The notes under the pieces were generated by a model. The model searched no databases. It was given only the letters and a program-made list of their open reading frames with translations, and was not told the origin of the DNA. The position numbers were made by a program, and so were the translations under genes. Positions 6,969 through 14,049 of a stretch of DNA of 15,949 nucleotides are shown in pieces. The DNA is taken from positions 7,582-23,530 of the forward strand of contig DIUL01000058.1 of the NCBI GenBank assembly GCA_002422345.1, written 5' to 3'. Position 1 is the stretch's first letter; each line of letters begins with the position of its first letter. Origin of the DNA: Acetobacteraceae bacterium UBA6159 (GTDB lineage Bacteria; Pseudomonadota; Alphaproteobacteria; Acetobacterales; Acetobacteraceae).

Positions 6969-9662
6969 ATGACCAGCCGCCCCCCGTCCACCCCCTACCC
7001 GCGCCATCCGGGCGACGGCCTCTGGGATGCCGATGAGGCGCGCCTGTCCGCCACCCCGCATGAGGTCACGCCGATCAGCCTGGGGGAACCGTCGATCGCG
7101 GCGGCCAGCAACGACGCCGGCTACACAGGCGGCAAGCTATGGGGCATGTACGGAGACACCACGACGGTCGCGAACCCCTACGGCAGCCAGGCGGGGGAGG
7201 CATGGGCCAGCGGTTTCACCGGCAGCACCTCGACGATCGTCGGCGTCATCGACACGGGCATCGACTATACGCACCCCGACCTCTACGCCAATGTCTGGCT
7301 GAACCAGAGGGAAATCCCCTACACATTGCAGGTCAGCCTGTCCGACGTCGATATGGACGGCCTGATCTCCCTGCGTGACCTGAACAACGTCGCCAACGCG
7401 GACCTCGTGCTGGACTCGAACGGCAACGGCTTCATCGACGCGCGCGACCTGCTGACCGACACACGCTGGGAAAACGGGATCGACGACAACAGCGACGGCT
7501 TCGTCGACGATCTGATCGGCTGGGATTTCGTCAACAACGACAACGACCCGTTCGACGACAACGGGCACGGCACCCATGTCAGCGGCACGATCGGCGCCAT
7601 GGGCGGGAACGACATCGGCGTGGCCGGCGTCAACTGGGCCATCCAGATCGTGCCGATCAAGTTCCTGGGCGCCAACGGCTCGGGCTCCCTGTTGAACGCG
7701 ATCCGGGCCGTCGACTACTTCACCAACCTCGCCACCCATGCGTCGGCGGGAGAGAACTACGTCGCCACCAACAACTCCTGGGCCGGCGGCGGCTATGTGC
7801 AGCTTCTGTCCGACGCGATCGTCCGCGCGGCCCAGCAGGATGTGCTGTTCGTCGCAGCGGCGGGGAATGTGTCCGCCAACAACGACATCGTCACAAGCTA
7901 CCCGGCAAACTACTCAACCATGGCCGCGGCGGGGTATGAGGCGGTGATCTCCGTCGCCTCCCTCACCAGCACCGGGGAGCTTTCAGACTTCTCCAACTAC
8001 GGCGAGACGACCGTCGATCTGGCCGCGCCCGGGTCGTCGATCTACTCGACGGTGCGCGGCGGCGGCTACGGGACGCTCAGCGGCACCTCGATGGCCGCGC
8101 CGCACGTGACCGGGGCGGTGGCGCTCTATGCCTCGGCCCACCCGACCGCGAGCGCGGCGGAGATCAGGGAGGCCCTGCTGACCAGCGTCGCCCCCACGCC
8201 ATCGCTTGTCGGCGTGGTGGCAAGCGGCGGGCGGCTGGATATCGGACAGTTGATGGCCACCGACCCGATCACGCCGGACCCGCCTCCGCCAGCCGACAAG
8301 ATCGCCGGCAACACCACGACGACCGAGACCCTGGCCCCCGGCGGGACGCACGGGTCCGTCATCGACTTCGCCGGTGACCAGGACTGGTACCGGGTCGATC
8401 TCGCTGCGGGCAACACCTACCAGATCGACCTCGGCGCCAGCGCCGGATCGACGCTCGATTCCTATCTGCGCGTGCTGGACGCCTCCGGCACCGAACTCGG
8501 CCAGAACAACAACACCAGCGGCCTCAACGCTCGGCTATCCGTCCAGGCACTGTCGAGCGGGACGTATTTCATCAGCGCCGAGGGCAATGCCGGCAGCGCC
8601 GGCGCCTACGACCTGTCGATCAGCGCCGGAACCCCGGTCTCGAAGCTCTCCATTGCCGCCGTCAACCCGGCGGGGGTGCTGGAGGGCAACGCGCGGTCGA
8701 CCAATCGCCGCTTCCTGGTCACACGCACCGGCAACACGGCGCAGGAAGCCTCGGCCACCTGGACCGTCACGGGCACCGGAACCAACAGCGCCGACGCCCA
8801 GGATTTCGCGGCCAAGGCGATGCCGAGCGGCGTGGTGCGTTTCCGTGCGGGTGAGACCAGCCGTACGGTGGACGTGGCCGTCGCCGGCGACACGACCTTC
8901 GAGGCGGATGAAACCTTCGCCGTCACCCTCTCGAACGCCAGTTGGGGCTCGATGATCGGGTCGGCGGAGGCCATCGGAACCATCCTGAACGACGAGTCCG
9001 TCATCTCGATCGCAGCCGTCGACGCGGAACGGGCCGAGGGGAACTGGGGCGCCACGACCTTCAGCTTCATCATCAGCCGGACCGGCGGCGCGCTGACGTC
9101 TTCCCGGGTGGCATGGTCTGTCTCGGGCACCGGCGCGCACGCCGCCTCGGCGCGGGATTTCTCCGGCAACCGTCTGCCCAGCGGCAGCGTGGCCTTCCGG
9201 AAGGGCGAGACGGAGCGGCGGATCACCTTCCAGGCGGCCGGTGATCGGACGGTTGAGGCGAATGAGAGCTTCGTGGTGACGCTGAAGAACCCCGCCGCCG
9301 GGGCGTCGCTGGGCACCGCCACCGCGAGCGGGACGATCCTGGACGACGACGGTACCGTGCTGTCCGGCGCGATCGGCGCCCGGTCGGTTCTGTCTCCCAC
9401 GGCCATGACCTTCATCGCCCCGACAGGGGGCGAGACGGCGGCGGCATCGAGCCTGACCCCGGCCGAATCTGGCCATGCCGGGTCGGAGTCCCTGCCCGCC
9501 CTGCTCGTCGATCCGCTGACGGTGGCAGTGGACCTGAAGGGGATCCTGCCGGAGCCACAGGCCACCGTGGACGTCGCCTCAACGCCAGTCGGGGGCGGGG
9601 TTGGTCATGACGCGGTCCAGAATGTTGTTCTGGCGATCACCCGACCGCTCGGCCTGACCTGA
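6969..9662 (+). CDS. Multidomain subtilisin-like serine protease with PPC and two Calx-beta-like domains
   Basis: An 897-residue S8 peptidase, probably secreted. The triad is visible as D95 (VIDTGID), H200 (NGHGTHVSG) and S374 (GTSMAAPHV), with oxyanion Asn N300 (AAAGN). Between Asp and His lie three acidic loops: D126-D137 (DVDMDGLISLRD), D149-D160 (DSNGNGFIDARD, canonical EF-hand/dockerin-like) and D172-D181 (DDNSDGFVDD), suggesting Ca2+-dependent folding. A proline linker (about 433-442) leads to a PPC-like beta-sandwich (about 445-553), then two Calx-beta-like repeats (about 559-675 and 678-793, each with a D..FE/VEA.E.F.VTL core and ending TILNDE/TILDDD), then a 100-residue unassigned tail. 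There is no N-terminal signal peptide and no full I9 propeptide, so export by a C-terminal signal (type I) is possible, though RTX nonapeptides are absent. GGAG lies 17 bases before the ATG, an unusually long spacing. Confidence 0.9.
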   Translation: MTSRPPSTPYPRHPGDGLWDADEARLSATPHEVTPISLGEPSIAAASNDAGYTGGKLWGMYGDTTTVANPYGSQAGEAWASGFTGSTSTIVGVIDTGIDYTHPDLYANVWLNQREIPYTLQVSLSDVDMDGLISLRDLNNVANADLVLDSNGNGFIDARDLLTDTRWENGIDDNSDGFVDDLIGWDFVNNDNDPFDDNGHGTHVSGTIGAMGGNDIGVAGVNWAIQIVPIKFLGANGSGSLLNAIRAVDYFTNLATHASAGENYVATNNSWAGGGYVQLLSDAIVRAAQQDVLFVAAAGNVSANNDIVTSYPANYSTMAAAGYEAVISVASLTSTGELSDFSNYGETTVDLAAPGSSIYSTVRGGGYGTLSGTSMAAPHVTGAVALYASAHPTASAAEIREALLTSVAPTPSLVGVVASGGRLDIGQLMATDPITPDPPPPADKIAGNTTTTETLAPGGTHGSVIDFAGDQDWYRVDLAAGNTYQIDLGASAGSTLDSYLRVLDASGTELGQNNNTSGLNARLSVQALSSGTYFISAEGNAGSAGAYDLSISAGTPVSKLSIAAVNPAGVLEGNARSTNRRFLVTRTGNTAQEASATWTVTGTGTNSADAQDFAAKAMPSGVVRFRAGETSRTVDVAVAGDTTFEADETFAVTLSNASWGSMIGSAEAIGTILNDESVISIAAVDAERAEGNWGATTFSFIISRTGGALTSSRVAWSVSGTGAHAASARDFSGNRLPSGSVAFRKGETERRITFQAAGDRTVEANESFVVTLKNPAAGASLGTATASGTILDDDGTVLSGAIGARSVLSPTAMTFIAPTGGETAAASSLTPAESGHAGSESLPALLVDPLTVAVDLKGILPEPQATVDVASTPVGGGVGHDAVQNVVLAITRPLGLT

Positions 9663-9756
9663 TCCGCATCCGCCTCCCATCGATCCGGAAGGGTTCTTCC
9701 ATAGGGCCAGCAAAGGGGAGTAGGATTTCCTCCAAAGCCTGCCGTGAGGAACCGCC

Positions 9757-11061
9757 ATGCTCAAAGACCGGTATGATCTCCCCCTGTCCACCAGTTCCGC
9801 CGCCGCGCGGGATGCGTATGTGGAGGGCTATGACCTTGCGCTGACGCTGTATCCGGGTGCCGTGGAGGCATTTGATCGCGCTTTGGCCGCCGATCCCGGC
9901 CTCGCCATCGCAAACGCGGGCAAGGCGCAGGTCCTGATGCGGGAAGGCAAGGCCGCCGCCGGACGGGCCGCGATGGCCGCAGCCAAGGAAATGGCCCCGG
10001 GCGTGTCGGCGCGGGAAGCCGGGCATATCAGGTTCTTCGATCTCGCGTTCTCCGGCCAGACCGACCCCGCGATCGCAACCTTGCAGGAGCATGTGGCGCA
10101 ATGGCCGCGCGACGCGCTGATGCTGGCAACCGCGGCGAATCCGAACGGGCTGATCGGCGGCTCCGGCCGGATCGGGCAGAAGCGCATGGCTGCGGAGCTG
10201 ATGGACAGCCTGGCCCCGCATTACGGCGACGATTACTGGTTCCTGTCGTATCACGCGACGGCGCTGTCCGAGGATGGACGGCTTGCCGACGCGCGCAAGG
10301 CGATCACCCGCTCGGTCGAACTGAATCGCCGGAACGCGCATGCCGCGCACGGCTTCGCCCATGTCAGCTACGAGAGCGGCGATGCCGAGACGGGACGCGA
10401 ATTCCTGGCCTCCTGGCTGAATACCTACCCACGCGAGGGGTCGTTCCACGGCCATCTGAGCTGGCATCTCGCATTGTTCGAACTCGGCGCCGGCCATTGG
10501 GAAGACGCGATGCGCCTGTTCCGGGAGACGATCACGCTGGAACAGCACAGCGGCGGTCCGCCGCAGAAGATGACGGACGGCACGGCGTTCCTGTGGCGCT
10601 CGGAACTCGCGGGTCATCCGCGGGACGACGCCGCCTGGCGGGCGATGTATGAGTATGGCGCGAGCGCGCTGCCAAGGCCGGGTCCCGGCTTGGCGGATCT
10701 GCACGTCATCCTGACCCAGGCTGTGATGCGCGATGACGCCGCGCTGGAAGCCCGTACGCAGTTGATGGAGGAGATGGCGCGGGAGGGGCGCTACCCGTCG
10801 GGCTCCTACATCCCTGGCCTGTCGCGCGGCTTCGTGGCGTTCGAGCGTGGCGACTATGCCGGAGCGATCGCCGCCCTCGCGCCCTTGTCCGGGCAGAACG
10901 AACGCATCGGTGGCAGCCGAGCGCAGCATGACCTGATCGATTTTACGCTGTTGAAGGCGTATTTGAACGCGGGCCTGCTGGAGGAAGCGCGGGCCTTCCT
11001 GAACACCAGGCGGCCTGGCGCGTCGGGCATTCCCGTCGCGGGGGTTTCCGCGCTGCACTGA
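9757..11061 (+). CDS. TTC38-type tetratricopeptide-repeat protein
   Basis: A 434-residue soluble helical-repeat protein resembling the TTC38/StaR-like family, which is usually 420-460 residues. Helix-turn-helix pairs are visible throughout: LYPGAVEAFDRALAADPG (31-48), a second at about 51-80, HATALSEDGRLADARKAI (165-182) followed by VELNRRNAHAAHGFAHV, ELGAGHWEDAMRLFRETI (215-232 region), and FVAFERGDYAGAIAAL near the C-terminus. No signal peptide, membrane segment or catalytic motif is seen. The start is supported by GAGGA shortly before the ATG. It follows the protease by 94 bases on the same strand, and a shared transcript is possible but not shown. The family has no defined biochemical role; protein-protein contact is the usual inference. 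Confidence 0.85.
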   Translation: MLKDRYDLPLSTSSAAARDAYVEGYDLALTLYPGAVEAFDRALAADPGLAIANAGKAQVLMREGKAAAGRAAMAAAKEMAPGVSAREAGHIRFFDLAFSGQTDPAIATLQEHVAQWPRDALMLATAANPNGLIGGSGRIGQKRMAAELMDSLAPHYGDDYWFLSYHATALSEDGRLADARKAITRSVELNRRNAHAAHGFAHVSYESGDAETGREFLASWLNTYPREGSFHGHLSWHLALFELGAGHWEDAMRLFRETITLEQHSGGPPQKMTDGTAFLWRSELAGHPRDDAAWRAMYEYGASALPRPGPGLADLHVILTQAVMRDDAALEARTQLMEEMAREGRYPSGSYIPGLSRGFVAFERGDYAGAIAALAPLSGQNERIGGSRAQHDLIDFTLLKAYLNAGLLEEARAFLNTRRPGASGIPVAGVSALH

Positions 11062-11146
11062 CCCATTTGCGGGGTCTAGCGGGCGTGGGCAATGATCTCG
11101 GTCGAGGCGCGCCGGAGTCGTGACGCGCCCGACAGGGAGAGCAGCG

Positions 11147-11923
11147 ATGTCCGCGGAAGATCGTATCGAATATGACGTAACCGACCACGTGGCGGTCATC
11201 GCGATGAAGCGGCCGCCGGTCAACGCGATCGACCATGCCATGATCGACGCGATCCACGCGGCGCTCCTGAAGGCGAACGCCGATCCCGCGGTGCGGGCCG
11301 TCATCCTGACCAGCGCGCTGCCTGGCATGTTCTCCGGCGGGATGGACCTGCGGATGGTGGTCGAGGGCGATGCCCAGGACCTGCGCGCCTTCGTCACCAA
11401 ATTCTACATCGGCACGATGGACATCCAGTATGTCATGAAGAAGCCGACGATCGCCGTGGTGAATGGCCCGGCGCGCGGGGCCGGCATGACGCTGTCGATC
11501 ACCAGCGACGTGATCCTGGCCGCGGACGACATAGACCTGGGCTATCCGGAGATCGATGTCGGCGTCATCCCGGCGATCCACTACGTGCATCTGCCGCGCC
11601 AGATCAGCCGCCACAAGGCGTTCGAACTGCTGTTCATCGGCAAGCCCATCCCCGCCGCCGAGGCGGCGTCGCTGGGCATCATCAACCATGCGGTGCCGCG
11701 AGCCGAACTGATGGACCGTGCCTTCGCCATGGCGCGCGCCTTCGCCGCCAAATCCCCCACCATCATGGCGCTGGGCCGTCATTCATTCGTTCGGGCCAAC
11801 GATATGGACTATCGCCGGAACGTTGAAAACCAGATCGAGACGCTTTGCAACATCTACAGCACGCCGGATGGGCGGGAGGGGCTGCGCGCGTTCATCGAAA
11901 AGCGGCGGCCGAACTGGGCTTGA
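11147..11923 (+). CDS. Enoyl-CoA hydratase/isomerase-family (crotonase) protein
   Basis: Crotonase-fold enzymes stabilise an acyl-CoA enolate in an oxyanion hole. The ATG at 11147 is preferred over an in-frame GTG at 11120 because AGGGAGA precedes it and the family fold starts at once (IEYDVTDHVAVIAMKRPPVNAID). In 258 residues, the CoA/oxyanion segments are FSGGMDL (62-68) and VNGPARGAGMTL (105-116). LGYPEIDVGVIP (131-142) keeps the second catalytic Glu as E135, but the first Glu position (E144 in rat hydratase) is T115. One-Glu crotonases are commonly isomerases or other enzymes rather than hydratases, so a plain hydratase call is unsafe. The gene ends 27 bases before the citryl-CoA-lyase-like gene and the two are probably co-transcribed. 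Confidence 0.85.
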   Translation: MSAEDRIEYDVTDHVAVIAMKRPPVNAIDHAMIDAIHAALLKANADPAVRAVILTSALPGMFSGGMDLRMVVEGDAQDLRAFVTKFYIGTMDIQYVMKKPTIAVVNGPARGAGMTLSITSDVILAADDIDLGYPEIDVGVIPAIHYVHLPRQISRHKAFELLFIGKPIPAAEAASLGIINHAVPRAELMDRAFAMARAFAAKSPTIMALGRHSFVRANDMDYRRNVENQIETLCNIYSTPDGREGLRAFIEKRRPNWA

Positions 11924-11950
11924 TTGTATCCCGCAGCGGAGAAGTTGAAC

Positions 11951-12733
11951 ATGAAACCATATCGTACTGATATCGCCTGGAGTTCGCCTGACACGATCAC
12001 CGTGTTCGGGCGCAGCCTGCCGGATGAAATCCTCGGGCACCTGAGCTTTGGCGACATGGCGTTCCTGGAACTGACGCGGCGCACGCCGAACCCGGACGAA
12101 TCCCGGATGTTCAATGCCATGCTGGTGACGCTGGTGGAACATGGCCTCACGCCCAGCACGATGGTGGCTCGGCTGACCTACCTGGGTGCGCCGGAGGCGA
12201 TGCAGGCCGCCGTTGCCGCCGGGCTGAGCGGGCTGGGGACCGTGTTCGTGGGAAGCGTGGAGGGCAGCGCGAAGATGCTGTCCGAGGCGCTGCCGAAGCC
12301 CGATCCGGCCGCCGACCTGGATTCGCTCGCGGGGGCGATCGTCGCTGATTTCGCGGCGCGGAAGGCGATCATCCCGGGCATCGGGCATCCGTTCCATAAG
12401 CCGATCGACCCCCGGACTCCGCGGTTGATCCAGATTGCACGGGAAACCGGGTTCGAGGGGCCCTATGTGACCCTGATCCAGAAGGTCGCGGCGCAGGCGG
12501 GAGAGGCCCGCAAGCGCGACCTGCCCTGCAACGCGACGGGTATCCTGGGGGCTCTGGCGTGTGAGATGGGGTTCGACTGGAAGATCTGCCGGGGCCTGGG
12601 CGTGATGGCCCGCGCGGTCGGGATCGTGGGGCATATCCTGGAGGAAAGCCGTAACCCGATCGCCGCCGACCTGTGGCTGCGGACGGAGGAGGAGGCGACG
12701 CGGCACTTCCGTGAGCCTGGGGCGAAGGGGTAG
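11951..12733 (+). CDS. Citryl-CoA lyase-like protein (citrate-synthase fold)
   Basis: A short (260-residue) member of the citrate synthase/citryl-CoA lyase/ATP-citrate lyase C-terminal family, which make or cleave a C-C bond between an acyl-CoA and a keto acid. LVEHGLTPST (61-70) matches the first active-site His region of citrate synthase (H64), and IPGIGHPFHKPIDPRTPRL (141-159) the second (H146). The region that normally carries the catalytic Asp (N-V-D-x-x-x-G) reads NATGILG (194-200), putting Thr at 196 in my alignment by eye. The start at 11951 has GGAG nine bases upstream; an in-frame TTG at 11924 directly after the crotonase stop is less likely. The pairing with a crotonase suggests an acyl-CoA catabolic step. 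Substrate unknown, and the name should be read as family only. Confidence 0.8.
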   Translation: MKPYRTDIAWSSPDTITVFGRSLPDEILGHLSFGDMAFLELTRRTPNPDESRMFNAMLVTLVEHGLTPSTMVARLTYLGAPEAMQAAVAAGLSGLGTVFVGSVEGSAKMLSEALPKPDPAADLDSLAGAIVADFAARKAIIPGIGHPFHKPIDPRTPRLIQIARETGFEGPYVTLIQKVAAQAGEARKRDLPCNATGILGALACEMGFDWKICRGLGVMARAVGIVGHILEESRNPIAADLWLRTEEEATRHFREPGAKG

Positions 12734-12763
12734 GGTTGGGGGCAAGCGGGGAGTGCGGGGTTC

Positions 12764-12990
12764 GGGCGGCGAGGATTATCCGCCGTTGTCAGCCGCCGCA
12801 CATTGGTCCATCCCTGTCGTGGCGGGTGGACAGGGCTGAGCGCAGGGCTTGGGCGGCGAGGATCATCCGCCGTTGTCAGCCGCCAGGCACCGGGCCATCC
12901 CCCTCGTGGTGGCTGGACGGGGCTGAGCGCAGGGCTTGGGCGGCGAGGACATCCTCCGTCGTCAGCCGCCAGCCCATCCTCGTCGTGGCG
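12764..12990. repeat. 87-bp tandem repeat, 2.6 copies
   Basis: Unit 1 is 12764-12850 and unit 2 is 12851-12937. They have identical length and match at about 75 of 87 positions counted by eye. Unit 3 starts at 12938 and is recognisable to about 12990 with small deletions before it runs into the palindrome. Every unit opens GGGCGGCGAGGA and contains a GTCAGCCGCC block, and units 1 and 2 both end GGGCTGAGCGCAGGGCTT. The GGCGG and CCGCC blocks can pair as small hairpins within each unit. Confidence 0.85.
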
Positions 12991-13068
12991 GCCGCGGGGC
13001 CGCCATCCACGGCTTTCCTGCGATCGGCACTGTGAGTCGTGGATGGCGGGCCTGCGCCCGCCACGACG
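12981..13068. repeat. REP/BIME-like imperfect palindrome with 31-bp arms
   Basis: Arms 12981-13011 and 13038-13068 are reverse complements over most of their length, with perfect outer (CGTCGTGGCGG / CCGCCACGACG) and inner (CGCCATCCACG / CGTGGATGGCG) ends and a few central mismatches, around a 26-base loop. The right arm is itself a smaller palindrome (GGCGGGCCTGCGCCCGCC). This is the style of dispersed palindrome common in GC-rich alphaproteobacteria. It lies between converging genes and could serve as a bidirectional transcription stop. Confidence 0.75.
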
Positions 13069-13143
13069 AAGAGACGTAGCCGCCTACCCCACACGGCGGA
13101 GATGGCGAGCCGGCCCCTACACGACGGAACGAGCGGGGACGCC

Positions 13144-13171
13144 GGGCCGGGCCGAAGCGCCTGCCCGGCCC
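13144..13171 (-). terminator. GC-rich hairpin just after the aldolase gene
   Basis: GGGCCGGGC (13144-13152) and GCCCGGCCC (13163-13171) form a perfect 9-bp stem with a 10-base loop, 13 bases past the aldolase stop on the minus strand. No T-run follows on that strand, so it is a hairpin in terminator position rather than a canonical intrinsic terminator. Confidence 0.45.
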
Positions 13172-13184
13172 CCTAGACCGCCTC

Positions 13185-13976
13185 TCAGTTCGCGTAACCC
13201 GGGTCTTCGCGATCCAGCTTGCGCCGGAACGCCGCCCATTCCAGCGACGCGGCCGGAGAGCGGGTGTTGTCGCCGTACATCTTCGCGCCGATCGCGCGGG
13301 TGCGGGCAATCGCATCCTCGCTCGGGACATGCAGGGCTGATCCCGCCTGCGCCGCCAACTGGATTTCGCAGGCGCGTTCCAGGCGGCCCAGCAGCACGAA
13401 GGCCTCTCCCATCGTGCGGCCCGCAGTCAGCGTGCCGTGGTTGCGGAGGAACAGGATGCTCCCATCCGACAGGTCCCGCGCCAGGCGGCGGCGTTCGTCA
13501 TCGGCGTCGCTCGCGGGGCCTTCGTAGTCGTGGTAGCGGATGCGATCCATCAGGATCAGCGCGTTCTGAGAGATCGGCAGCAACCCCTCCTTCTGCGCGG
13601 ACACGCCGGCGCCGGCCGAGGAATGCAGATGCATGACGGAGTTGACGTCCGGCCGCACCGCCAGGATGCCGCCATGGATGACTTCTCCGGCCTTGTTGAT
13701 GCCGTAGGGCGCATCGCTCAGGACATTGCCCGCGGTGTCCATCTTCACGAGGGATGACGCGGTGATCTCCTCAAAGAACAGTCCCAGCGGATTGAGCAGG
13801 TACTGATCCGTCGTGCCCGGCACGCGGAGCGAGAAATGATTGCCCAGCATGTCGTGCCAGCCGAACCGCGCGGCCAGGCGATAGGCCGCCGCGAGTTCCA
13901 GACGGGCCTCCCATTCCTCGGGCGAGCAATCGGGCTTGCGGCTTCGTAGGCTGGTGACCTGCGCGGAGGCGGACAT
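13185..13976 (-). CDS. Class II aldolase/adducin-family protein
   Basis: Zinc-dependent aldolases, epimerases or decarboxylases of the FucA/AraD type. From the ATG at 13976 the 263 residues show GNHFSLRV (45-52) at the GNxS-type substrate loop, E98 in NKAGEVIHGG, the zinc ligands H116 and H118 in VMHLHSSAGAG, and the third His H180 in LRNHGTLTAG. The start is chosen because GAGGGT lies seven bases upstream; an in-frame extension to 14069 would overlap the preceding gene. It lies 73 bases after the amino-acid-binding protein gene on the same strand. The intervening sequence forms a hairpin that includes its ribosome binding site. Many members of this subgroup have no assigned substrate, so aldolase activity itself is not certain. 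Confidence 0.85.
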   Translation of the reverse strand: MSASAQVTSLRSRKPDCSPEEWEARLELAAAYRLAARFGWHDMLGNHFSLRVPGTTDQYLLNPLGLFFEEITASSLVKMDTAGNVLSDAPYGINKAGEVIHGGILAVRPDVNSVMHLHSSAGAGVSAQKEGLLPISQNALILMDRIRYHDYEGPASDADDERRRLARDLSDGSILFLRNHGTLTAGRTMGEAFVLLGRLERACEIQLAAQAGSALHVPSEDAIARTRAIGAKMYGDNTRSPAASLEWAAFRRKLDREDPGYAN

Positions 13977-13983
13977 GGACTGG

Positions 13984-14014
13984 ACCCTCGGGTTGTTTAT
14001 GAGCCCCCGAGGGT
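13984..14014 (-). promoter_or_regulatory. Hairpin covering the aldolase ribosome binding site
   Basis: ACCCTCGGG (13984-13992) and CCCGAGGGT (14006-14014) are perfect 9-bp inverted arms around a 13-base loop. On the minus-strand transcript the second arm to be made, CCCGAGGGT, contains the GAGGGT Shine-Dalgarno sequence of the aldolase gene. The stem could hide the ribosome binding site, attenuate the transcript after the upstream gene, or both. Confidence 0.6.
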
Positions 14015-14049
14015 GAAGCGCGCCAGCCGAACGGTCAATCCGTGGGGCG

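Larger units (their letters stand above)
12734..13184. other. 451-bp repeat-rich intergenic block
   Basis: No convincing gene is seen. The block holds two full and one decayed copy of an 87-bp tandem repeat (12764-12990), a 31-bp-arm palindrome (12981-13068) and a GC hairpin next to the aldolase stop (13144-13171). It separates two transcription units that converge here (citryl-CoA-lyase-like on +, aldolase on -). Confidence 0.75.

Noticed and set aside
9683..9705. Small hairpin (GGAAG/CTTCC) between the protease and the TPR gene as a terminator
   Set aside because: Only five base pairs and no T-run; too weak to call.
9637..11400. 587-residue minus-strand open frame opposite the TPR gene
   Set aside because: No recognisable domain, spans several plus-strand genes and their ends, composition of a GC shadow frame.
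12764..12990. CRISPR array
   Set aside because: Units are 87-bp contiguous tandem copies without a short constant repeat and variable spacers, and there are no cas genes.
12736..13035. 99-residue frame across the 87-bp tandem repeats with a 29-residue repeating peptide
   Set aside because: The repetition follows from a DNA period divisible by three. The units differ at many non-synonymous positions, the third unit changes frame, and there is no convincing ribosome binding site.
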